This document shows, piece by piece, positions 55,382-64,000 of a DNA stretch of 64,000 nucleotides. Source of the stretch: Rhabdornis inornatus (Eukaryota > Chordata > Aves > Passeriformes > Rhabdornithidae). Numbering within the stretch: the stretch's first letter is position 1; the number at the start of each line of letters is the position of its first letter. Location: positions 333,233 through 397,232 of the forward strand of contig VWZS01009726.1 in NCBI GenBank assembly GCA_013397075.1. The letters run 5' to 3'. The position numbers were made by a program, and so were the translations under genes. The notes beneath the pieces were generated by a model that did not search any database, was not told where the DNA came from, and was given only the letters and a program-made list of their open reading frames with translations.

Positions 55382-55511
55382 CTTGCCCGCCGTCGGGGAA
55401 CGCGGAGCTGCCGGCCGGCGGGGCCCTGCCCAGGCAGGGCGCTTGGGCGCGGAGGACGAGGAGGCAGAGGGAGAGCATGCGTGCCGCCCGGCTCCGCGGG
55501 ACACATGGCAT
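55382..55511 (-). CDS. ADAMTS12: ADAMTS12 exon 1 (coding part): start codon and signal peptide
   Basis: This is the first coding exon of ADAMTS12, a secreted zinc metalloprotease of the ADAMTS family (extracellular matrix turnover, e.g. COMP cleavage, known from mammals). It encodes residues 1-43 plus the first base of codon 44. The N-terminus has an Arg-rich n-region, a hydrophobic core (MLSLCLLVL, residues 12-20) and a probable signal cleavage region near residues 26-29. It ends in FPDGGQ, matching the FPDRRQ that ends this exon in the human protein as I recall it. The start at 55511 has a good context (ACC before ATG). Met12 is an in-frame alternative, but the MPC start agrees with mammals. 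The donor reads GGCAAG|GTCAGT at 55382/55381, leaving phase 1, which joins exon 2 exactly. The exon lies inside a CpG island. Identity is well supported through exon 2; exon 1 itself is poorly conserved. Confidence 0.88.
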
Positions 55512-56060
55512 GGTGCGGGCGGCGAGCGGCGAGCGGGGCGCCTACCGGGGCCGCGGCATGGCCGGGCCGCTGCCGGCGCGCCGGACACAGCGGCGCTCGC
55601 ACAGGGGCTGCGCGGGGCCGGCCCGGTGTCTGGTTTCTGCCGGCGGAGGAAGGAGGGCTGTGGGGAGGGAGCGGCTCCCGCCCGCCTCGGAGCCGCCGGG
55701 GTTAACGCGGCGGGACGAACCGAGCCAGGCCGGCGGGGAGGGAGGAGAGGCGAGGCCGCCGACAGGGGCTGCCGCCCCTCTCCGCCCTGCAGCGCGGCCC
55801 AAGTGGGGAGTTCGGCCCGGCAGACCCCGGGGAGGGCTGCCCGCACCGGGCTGCATCCCCGCCCCGGTCTCAGGCCCGTGGTCTCCGGTGGGGCCGGAGC
55901 AAGCCCCTCTCAGCGCCACACACGCCCTGGCCGAGGGTCCGGGACGTGGCTCGATTTCCACCACTTTGTGATGCGGCAGGAGAGGATGGCGAGGGTTTGC
56001 CCGGCTGAAGCACCCCATGGGTGCCCATGGGCCCTCGGGGCCCAGCAGCCAGAGCCCTGT
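55512..56060 (-). promoter_or_regulatory. ADAMTS12: ADAMTS12 promoter and 5' UTR region within a CpG island
   Basis: The sequence from about 55150 to 56060 is very GC-rich and dense in CpG, in sharp contrast to the AT-rich flanks. It covers ADAMTS12 exon 1. The part upstream of the start codon has several GC-box-like GGGCGG motifs and no clear TATA box near the start, as is common for island promoters. The transcription start cannot be placed from sequence alone. Long open frames on both strands here are typical artefacts of GC-rich DNA with few stop codons. Confidence 0.75.
55542..55559 (-). other. Five-codon upstream ORF (MPRPR-stop)
   Basis: On the minus strand, 45 bases before the ADAMTS12 start codon, an ATG with a purine at -3 is followed by four codons and TAG. 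If transcription starts to its right, this would be a minimal uORF in the 5' UTR, able to lower translation of the main frame or allow reinitiation. Its presence in the transcript is inferred. Confidence 0.5.
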
Positions 56061-56074
56061 TTCCAGGCTGCCTC

Positions 56075-56350
56075 ACAGAATCACAGGGTCAGTTAGGTTG
56101 GAAAAGACCTCTGCAATCATTGAGTCCAGCCTGCGACTGAATATCAAATGGTATCAGGAGCCACATCCAGTGCTTTCTTAAAACACCTCCGGGGATGCTG
56201 ACTTCACTACTTCCCTGGGCAGTCCTCACCAAAATCCAATCATCCTTCCTTGTGAAGAAATTCTCCCTGATGTCCAGCCTAAATCTTCCCTGATGCAGCT
56301 TAAGACTCCTCAGAGTGCCAAGATCATTCTGTGTTCTAGCAGTGTGCTGG
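56075..56350 (-). mobile_element. CR1-type LINE 3' fragment at the edge of the promoter CpG island
   Basis: It starts with CACAGAATCACAGGGTCAGT and TTGGAAAAGACCTCTGCAAT, the reverse complement of a CR1 3' end with its terminal octamer-like repeats. It runs through the CTTCCCTGGGCAGTCC and GAAATTCTCCCTGATGTCCA blocks. It lies directly upstream of the ADAMTS12 island and marks where the GC-rich region ends. Confidence 0.85.
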
Positions 56351-58744
56351 CACATCGGGGTTTTTTCTGAATGTCCTCCCTTTGAACAGAAAGTTCCTAC
56401 ATAGCCTTGGTATCTACGTTTTTACGTGCACGCCGTGTGCTCTCTGCCAAGAGTCTCCTCATGTGGCATCTGCTGTGGTTAGTGCTGGGTCAAGGTTCCA
56501 CAGGTGGGTACGCACTTCAGTGCTGTCCCATGCTTGAGACCTGGGCTGGGTTCCTCATCTGCTTTGATAGCCTCCTGCTTAAAGTTGACTCCACCGTTGA
56601 CTTGTATACTTTCATAGCAATCTGTGCTTAATTATGATTGTTTCTCTGCTCAGTTTTCCCAAGATGAATGGCTGCCATAGTTCAACTGCCTCAGCTGTAA
56701 GAACTGTGAACTCCAGACTCCAGAGCACACAAACACAAAAAACACTTAAAGCTCCAAGGTTTTCTAAATCAGCGAGAGATGTGGCTTCCCCCAAGACTCA
56801 GACAAGTAACTCTGGAAACAGACCATCTTTTTAAGAGTGGTAATTGATTTAGGAATCATCATGTGCTCTCTTCTAGATGATGGAACGACAAAGACCATGC
56901 AAAAGACATGAAATATTTGATATCCAATATCACTTGCCAAGAGAAGATTTGTTAATGGCAAGGCATTTATTTCAATATGTCTGTCCATATATTCTGCACA
57001 TGAATAATATTATCTCATCTGTTACAGTGACACATTTCCTGCTGCTCTTGCCGTTAGGGTTCTTAGTCTAGTCACACAGTGGGCACTAGGCTATTTTGTG
57101 AGACTGGGTATTATAGCCTGCTTAGCTCTTTATCAGTACTTCCCTGAAATTAATTTAAAGCTAAGTGTCACCTGAAATTGATACTATATATATAATATTT
57201 AACATCTATAAAACACTTGACAATTGTTGCATAGAAAAAGCCACACAATTTGACATTCATATTTTAAAATAATTCAGTTGGCGAATAAGGAAGTATCTAC
57301 GCCCAATGAAATAAAAAGGAAAAAGACATAAAATGAGGAGAACAGGCTAGGAGCAGTGGAAAGAAGATATGACAGTTCAAGAGATGGGCATATATTTCCA
57401 AAGTACTGGTTTAACATACTTCTTGAAGGCCATCAGAAAAATAGCCCTTCTCTGAGAGATATTTAACTATTTGCTTCCATATTCAGTCATCTCTTTAGGT
57501 AAGTATTCACTGGTAGGTGAATCTGACAGGAGACAACTAGTATTTCGTGCAGGATTAGATCTTGGTTTCTTCTTCAGCAGGAAAACATAATTCCTGTTGC
57601 CTGTAATTCTCTCAGACCCTGTAAGTAATGGAGAACTAAAAGCTTAAGGAACTCAAGAGAGTTTGTGGGAATGAGTTTTGTTTTGATTTTTTTTTTTGTG
57701 ACAAAAATTTGTAGATTGAAAAGTCATACAGAGTGGAGAAAGAAAGCTGTGGGAATCTGGTCTGAGACATCTATAACTCGCTGGGCTTTGTGCCATGTAC
57801 ATACACAGAAAAAATGATTCACTGGGTGTAGTGTCAGAAAATAGCCTGGGGAACAGTAGCGTTCCTGCTTCAGGGATGCTGTAGCTGTAGCTGACAGTGT
57901 CCAAAAAACGGCACTGTGTCCAAACCAGCTACTAAGGGAAAAACTACATCTATCCCAGTTAAAAACAGTTAAAATGTGAAGCAATGGCACAAGTAGAAAG
58001 CACTCTCCTGATGTGAATACATACTGAGGCCAGCTATTTTAAGTGCACAGAATTTATGGCGTCTTCCCAGTGGTCTCCTGCTCCAAAGAGGACTAACCTG
58101 AGGTTTTGGAGTATTTTTTGAAAGAAAGTGAGTTGGTTTTTTTTGCTAACTCAACCTCAGTTATAAAAAGAGAAAAAATACAGCACCACATCAGCTGTGT
58201 TCTTGTGGCAACAAAGTTACTGCAGTTCAGTAGGTGCAGCTCCTGTACATTTATTGAAAGATCACAATCTAGAGACACAATCAATTCTGGGCTTACAAAC
58301 CAGAAACAATACTGGACTCTTTTAAATTTAAGTAGTCTTCCAGGACAGCCATAAAGTAAATGTATGTATCACAATTTATATGTGGGTAGAAATGTTTACA
58401 GAGATACAGAAAAGCAGAGGTTTTGAGCAGTGAGGAACTAAAACAAATTATATGATTTGGCATAGAGGAGTTGCTAAAAAATGTAGTCCATGTGGAGGCA
58501 GTCAGGAAATTTTGTTTTACTAGGAATGAAAGTCTCCTGCTCAAAATTTAAAGATATAAAATTATATAGTACACACTTGCTCTGCTCCTGCAGTCGACAG
58601 GGAGAGGAGATACCTCTGGAATATAACACATCCTTGTCTGTCACATCCAAGGTGAAACACTGTCCAGACCTGACTGTTACCTGTCCAGGCAGCTTAACAG
58701 TTTGCTTGGACTAGAAATGGTAAGAAGGTGGATCACATGTGATG

Positions 58745-58785
58745 TGGTGGGCTTAGACTGTTCTGTGATTCTGTGATACTGTGGC
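58745..58785 (+). mobile_element. Possible CR1 3' tail remnant
   Basis: TTCTGTGATTCTGTGATACT resembles the octamer repeats that end CR1 elements, here in plus orientation. The body upstream is too diverged for me to recognise, so this may be only a tail or a chance match. Confidence 0.4.
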
Positions 58786-59515
58786 TATTGGCAGAGAGAT
58801 GAACTGAAAGAGAATGACTCTGAATCCCAAGGACCCCAAGGAGTTTGCTGGGTAATTGCCACTGTTGATGTATTATTTCTCTGCCAGATTTATACGGAAG
58901 TTTGTGAGTACATTTTTTTAATTTATCTTTTTTAAATCTTTAGTCTTATTTCCTGTTTCTCATTAGAGATGCAGCCTCTTAACACAGCTAACTATTGGTA
59001 ATTGAGCTGGAGACACTGTTGGATGTCTCAACTTCCATTTCATTATAGTCTTCACGGATTTTTGGAACTTCATAAGTTACTCTTGCAAACAAATATATGT
59101 ATTTGCTGACATTACACTTTTGGTATGTCTGTGGGCAGATTTAAGTAAGAAAATGAAACAAATTCTAAAGTAGTCAGTGATTCTTTAACATGAAGTTTTT
59201 TTGTATGCTCACACTCAGATTTCTAGTCAGTCTTCAAACATGGATTTTTTTTTATAAGTGGTGAGCTAATTCACAAAATTATAATTTCATGCTTGCACTG
59301 TGAGTTTATAAGATCATTGGTCATACTATCCATATTAACCAAATAAAAGCATGTTTCTGGAGCAACAGGTCACTTCAGATTATCTTTTTATGAAAGTTAG
59401 CACCTGAAAAATATATTCTCGGTTGTCTGCCTAGAAAGCAAATGATGAGATGATGATGAACATAATCAAAAGTTTTTTGGGGATTATTTGTTTGGTTTTG
59501 GGGTATTTTTGGGAA

Positions 59516-59540
59516 TTTTGTTTTGTTTTGTTTTGTTTTT
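59516..59540. repeat. (TTTTG)n microsatellite
   Basis: Four to five TTTTG units within a longer G/T-rich stretch (about 59470-59540) upstream of ADAMTS12. Confidence 0.9.
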
Positions 59541-62100
59541 ATTAAAACCTATTTCTGTGTCCAACTAATACTTTCTGGAAAATATGTCTGTGATACATCA
59601 ATCATGGTATGACCATTGTGTTATCTGAGATTTTGTAATGAAAGCCTGTATCCATTTCCTACTACACTTTTAAGAGAAGAATTGCCATGAAAATCTTCCC
59701 ATGGTGGACACACATCAAGTCACATCAAGTTCACTCTCGGGATGGAGAAGGTAGTGTAGAGGGAGCAGAGAAAAATCCAGTTGAAAATGTAACTGTTAAC
59801 TGTTACTGTCTGAATTTGGTCAGAAGGATGAGATTGTAGCCCTGAGCTCATAAAAAAACCAAAGGGAGACGATATCGGTTCCAGAAATTAGAACTGAAAA
59901 ACTAAACAAATATGAAATATCCCTTTCCTGTTTTCTAGTTTCCTTCTGGTCAAGAATTATGTTTGAGAGAGGATGCCGTAAAAAGAATTATTTATAAAAC
60001 AGAATTCAATTTCAAGAATGCAACATTTAAATAATGTAAAGCCCATTTAAGCAACACACACTAGTAAATCTTTTTAATAAAATCTGTTCTAGCTTTGCTA
60101 TTACTACTTTTTGCTTTAGTGTGTCAAATATGAAAAAAAAAAAAATCTCTTACTGCTACAAAAATATCCTGAGAAATAGTCCCATGTTTCTGTATTTAGT
60201 GATACATTCAATATTTTAAAAATCTGCTTTAAGCTACAAAATGCCTTTCATATTGAAAACAGAGCACCATCTCCTTTGCCAAAATATTTCAGAGGAGCAT
60301 ACAGCTGGTTCAGTCACTGTTGTAATTATAGTAAATCTTTTGTTTGTGTATGAGGTCTGTAAAGGGAGTGAAAAATTATAGGAATTCTTTGGGGTAAATG
60401 GTAGGAAAATTACCATTTTCAGCAAATGTTTATTTGGCATATTTAACGGAAACATTTTTTTAATGCTATTTGAGAAACACCTGCAGGACACTGCACAATG
60501 TAGTCTAAACTAATGAGCAGTTTCTGTTGGTGATCTGAACTAGTGGAAGCCTTTTTAAGTCTACTGTACTGGTTGATGGTGCCTGCCGGCAAACAAACAA
60601 TCTCAGCCCCGTGGATTATTTTAGCAAAGTACTATGTATATGCAAAAAAAGCCTCCGCCTGATTTATCTGAGATTAACAAAATACACAGATCAGCCATTT
60701 TTTCACCGTTATCACCAGAGTGCGTAATGGAAGCCTCTGCCTGTCAAGTTTATTACAGTTTTTAAGAAAGTTTGAGTAAGTAGCACAAATTACACTGGCA
60801 CTTGGATAAAAAAAGACCCTGGAAAGTTATATGTTAGCAACACAGCTTTGGCAGCATGGGTGAAATGAATAGGGAGCAAACAGACAACAATATCTTCCAG
60901 AACAATAACCCTTGTGACTGTATCTGATGAGTTTTGCAAAACTTTTTGAAAGTAGCTTATGGCTTTTTAAACATTTTTTTGGCTATGGCAGTGTTCTGGC
61001 AGTGTTAAATAAATTATTCAGCAAATATTTCTTTTATTATTTATCTAGGTGTTGCAAGTTCTCTTACCTGCCTCTAAAACTTCTCTGAAATGAAGAATGA
61101 CAAAAGAAAAAGAAAAACCACCCAAGACTAAAAAGGAATTTTTCTGGGGGTCAAAACATGAGCAAAAACCTTGGACAATCATTTCAGACTTGCAGACCTG
61201 AGTTCGAAGTCCACTACCAGTGTTCCCAGGAGGTACCTCAGTTCACACTCTGTTGCTTTCTCTGGGTGACTAACAGAAAAAGCAATATAAGGTTGGATAT
61301 TATTTCCTTCCTCTTCCCCTTTCCGAATCATTATTACTGTTCAGTCTCAGCAATATATCAAAAGACGTGCCAAACAGAAGAAATGGTAGAAGAAATTATT
61401 CTATGCAAGACATGTTTGCTGCAATTTTTCCAGTGACATATTTAAAACTGGGTGTGAAGGTAGCAATAGAATGGGAATAGGTCAGAATTCAATCTAGAAA
61501 AACTCCACTTCTGCGCTATCAATCGCACTAATCATTTACCAATGAACCTGTCTTAGTCTCTGCATGGCTTGAGATTGTTTTTTTCCTTGGGAGCTAATAG
61601 TAGCAGGACTAAGTGGAGAGGGAAAATACAACAAGAACTTGCTTATTTCAAATATTTTACTTACTTTGGTTTTGGGTAAGTGCTGACTCTAGTGCTAAGG
61701 AATTAGCCTTAGCCCATTGCTGCTGTGACCTGGGGGGCACCTCACCCTCTGCACTGTTTACAGAACCTCTGCAGGTCTGGTTGAAACTCAGCATTTTCAT
61801 GCTGCTTGTTTATATGATGGTTCTGCTGCTGGTTTTAAGGGGTCAGTGGCTTTCTCTTCTGTCTGTTCTGTTTTACAGTTGACTGTGCAAAAGTGATGGG
61901 ACTAATGGGGTTGTTAAATTTCACTGCAAGGATGATTTCCTCTGGTTGAAAGAATTTGAAAAACTGTTGCCATTCAGCAGGCTGAGAGATGCAACTTAAT
62001 GTTGTGTATTGAAACGCCACCCAGATGCAAGCCTAGTTAGTGATTAAGAGGTATGGAAACCTAGGAAAAAAATCCATGATTTGGAAAATTTGTGAAGATG

Positions 62101-62691
62101 TGCTGGATTTGGTTGGGGTGAAGTTAATTTTCTTCAAAGTGGCTGGTGTGGAGCTATGTTTTGGGTTTTTACTGAGAACAGTGATGATAACACAAATGTT
62201 TTAGTGTCTGCTGGGCAGAGCTTACACAGAGCCAAGGCCTTTTCTGTTTCTCAGACTGCCACACTGGCAGGGAAGCTGGGGGTGCTTGGCAGACTAGGAG
62301 AAGACACAGCCAGGAGAGGTGACCCCAACTGACCAAAGGCCACTGTCCACACCATGTGACATCATGTTCAGGATATAAAGGGGAGGGGAGAAGAGGGAAG
62401 GGGGCATGTTTGGCATGATGACATTTATCTTCCCAAGTGACACTTAGGTGTGATGGGCACTGCTCTCCTGAAGATGGCTGAACTCCTGCCTGCCCATGGG
62501 AAGTGATGAATTAACTCCTTACTTTGTTTTGCTTGCATGTGTGGCTTCTGCTTTCCCTATGAAACTGTCTTTATCTCAACCCTCGAGTTTTCCAGCTTTT
62601 ACCTTTCCAATTTTCTGCCCAATGCTGCTGTTAGGGGAGTGAATGAGTGGCTGTGAGGGGCTTGACTGCTGGCTGGGGTTAAACCATGACA
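62101..62691 (+). mobile_element. Solo LTR of an ERVL-like endogenous retrovirus
   Basis: The segment opens with TGCTGGATTTGGTTGGGGTG and ends with GGCTGGGGTTAAACCATGACA, so it has the TG...CA ends of an LTR. Internal blocks (TTACACAGAGCCAAGGCCTT, CCCCAACTGACCAAAGG, GAAGATGGCTGAAC) match a widespread bird LTR family. A TATA-like ATATAAAG lies at 62373-62380, followed by purine-rich sequence; CTGTCTTTATCTCAACCC lies near the 3' end. No internal viral sequence flanks it on either side, so it is a solo LTR. I could not see a clean target-site duplication, which suggests an old insertion. Confidence 0.85.
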
Positions 62692-62757
62692 GGAAATAAT
62701 GTCAGAGGTCCATTTTTGGAGGCCTGATGTGGTCACTGTTCTGAAGGTCCATTTTTT

Positions 62758-62884
62758 TCTTTTTTCCTTTTCCTTTTCCTTTTCCTTTTCCTTTTCCTTT
62801 TCCTTTTCCTTTTCCTTTTCCTTTTCCTTTTCCTTTTCCTTTTCCTTTCCCTTTCCCTTTCCCTTTCCCTTTCCCTTTCCCTTT
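62758..62884. repeat. Pyrimidine hexamer satellite: (TTTTCC)n passing into (TTTCCC)n
   Basis: About 14 copies of TTTTCC are followed by about 6 copies of TTTCCC, without interruption. The plus strand is all pyrimidine and the minus strand all purine. The open frames across it (Lys-Glu/Lys-Gly or Phe-Ser/Phe-Pro repeats) are translations of the repeat, not genes. It lies about 65 bases after the solo LTR. Confidence 0.95.
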
Positions 62885-63379
62885 GTTTTTCTTCCTTTTT
62901 CTTCCTTTTTTTTGGTCATTCTAATACCAAGCTATTTATTATGGCAAGTAATCTGCAGACTAAACCTTCCCAGGGCCTTGCATAGTTAATTCCAGTAAAT
63001 TACACTCTCATTATAAGCTATATGAATGATGTATAAAACCTCTGATTAGTCTTGTTTCCCTGTAACACTCCCATACCATGATCTGGCTGATACTTTTACA
63101 GGGTCCCTGCAGATACAAATCAAAGTGATGAGTGGACTGCTGATAACAAATAGCACACACGACTATGTCTTTGCAGGAAGTTCAGTGAGATAAATCAATG
63201 GAGAAATAATATACTAGTTAAATGTTCCATAAATCTCCCCAGATGGCTGATTCACTGTGCTTTACTTAGCTGTATTCGGAATCTATTTGGTTTTCAAAAT
63301 GCGCAGTTATCTTGATTTATTTAAAAGCGGAACACAAGAAGGAAAGCTTCAGTCCCTATTCCCATCGGTTGCTCTCTGT

Positions 63380-63770
63380 TTCTGTGGCGAACTTGGTGGG
63401 AAGCGAATTTCGGGCCCCGCGCAAGACAGGGCTGCCCCCTGCGGGCGGCGTCCCTCTGCCTCCGGGGAAGCGGCTGCTGCTCCTGCCTTCGCCCGAGCGT
63501 CGCGCCGAGAGCCGGCCTTTACTGCTTCCTTCTCCGTGCCGTTCGTTTTAAAATGAGGAAAAGACACCGTCTCCCGAAGTCCCAAAACCAGGACGGGCGT
63601 TCGTGGGTCCCTGTCCGGAGCGCGGTCCGGCTCGGTGCCGAGGTTTCTCAAGCGCGAAAGCGCGGGTGTTTCCGGGACACCCTGCGGCTCGGCAAAGGTG
63701 CGACATCACCAAAACTTGTCCCCGCGCAGGAGGGGAAAGGTTCTGTGAGAGCTGGTCAGCGGGGAACACG
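63380..63770. promoter_or_regulatory. Second CpG-rich block, no recognisable gene
   Basis: A sharp rise in GC and CpG density, including GCGCGAAAGCGCGG and several CCGGGGA-type motifs, resembles a promoter island. Open frames on both strands here have no features I recognise. It could be the promoter of a gene to the right (in mammals RXFP3 lies upstream of ADAMTS12 in this orientation), of an unannotated non-coding RNA, or GC-rich sequence tied to the adjacent minisatellite. Confidence 0.5.
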
Positions 63771-63780
63771 TCGGGGAAGG

Positions 63781-64000
63781 GAATCGTATCGGGATTGGGG
63801 GGACCACATCGGGGAGAGGAGATCACATTGAGAGAGTGGAGATCAAATCGAGAGAGTGGGGATCACATCGGGGGAGTGGGGATTACATCGGGAGAGTAGG
63901 GATCACGTCGGGAGAGTGAGGATCACATCGAGAGAGTGGGGATCACATCGGGAGAGTAGGGATCACATCGGGGGAGTGGGGATTACATCGGGAGAGTGGG
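63781..64000. repeat. 20-bp minisatellite, open at the right edge
   Basis: Eleven consecutive 20-base units fit in register, the last nine well conserved around GATCACATCGGGAGAGTGGG. Variant units (GATTACATC..., ...GGGGGAGTGGG) recur at a spacing of five units, so there is a 100-bp higher-order period. The array continues past the window. Confidence 0.95.

Larger units (their letters stand above)
56351..62100. other. Upstream flank of ADAMTS12, no gene seen
   Basis: This is AT-rich sequence with short unrelated open frames. Apart from the possible CR1 tail and the TTTTG tract, I see nothing I can name. One interval (about 60570-60760) keeps several CpGs in AT-rich DNA and may be a regulatory element, but nothing in the sequence proves it. 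Confidence 0.6.

Noticed and set aside
55057..56096. Several 120-250 codon open frames on both strands
   Set aside because: They lie in the CpG island, where stop codons are rare. They overlap each other, some start only at GTG, and their sequence is Gly/Pro/Ala/Arg-rich without domains. Only the part up to the exon 1 donor in one frame is supported.
61190..61225. tRNA-like GTTCGAAGTCC motif
   Set aside because: No cloverleaf or A-box can be drawn around it; a B-box-like match of this length occurs by chance.
62599..62989. Lys/Glu and Phe/Ser repeat 'proteins'
   Set aside because: They are translations of the TTTTCC/TTTCCC microsatellite.
63257..63899. Open frames of 79-100 codons in the second CpG block
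   Set aside because: They overlap in several frames on both strands and resemble no known protein. The composition explains them.
63781..64000. CRISPR-like regular repeats
   Set aside because: Units are directly adjacent at 20 bases with no spacers, and the host is a vertebrate. It is a minisatellite.

Overview
The window looks like bird nuclear DNA and is largely non-coding. Three things point to a bird: several CR1-type LINE fragments, a solo LTR of the ERVL-like type common in birds, and three exons that read as ADAMTS12. In human, ADAMTS12 is on 5p13, and that block corresponds to the avian Z chromosome. Z linkage is therefore my inference and cannot be read from the bases.

Only one protein-coding gene can be supported: the 5' end of ADAMTS12, on the minus strand. 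Exon 1 (55382-55511) encodes the start and signal peptide. Exon 2 (50436-50797) encodes most of the N-terminal propeptide. Exon 3 (3808-3973) encodes the end of that propeptide block, including the cysteine-switch Cys-Gly-Leu. Junction phases agree (1, 0, then 1), and the three exons give 219 complete codons plus one base. Intron 1 is 4.6 kb and intron 2 is 46.5 kb. The metalloprotease, disintegrin and thrombospondin exons lie off the left edge. Exon 1 sits in a CpG island (about 55.15-56.06 kb) that also holds a 5-codon upstream ORF. A (CGGGA)5 tract lies just inside intron 1.

Layout: 1-3807 is partial intron 3, with a CR1 copy and an assembly gap flanked by an exact 407-bp duplicate. 3974-50435 is intron 2: AT-rich, with low-complexity tracts, a CR1 fragment near 13 kb, a perfect 38-bp-arm hairpin at 13604-13690, and an in-frame 189-bp exon-like segment at 35891-36079. 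50798-55381 is intron 1. 55.5-56.06 kb is the promoter. 56.07-64 kb lies upstream of the gene and holds CR1 pieces, a solo LTR, a pyrimidine hexamer satellite, a second CpG-rich block with no recognisable gene, and a 20-bp minisatellite running off the right edge.

Most long open frames here are antisense, CpG-island or simple-repeat shadows. The items most worth a second look are the perfect hairpin, the phase-0/0 candidate cassette exon inside intron 2, the duplicated gap flanks, and the orphan CpG block beside the minisatellite.
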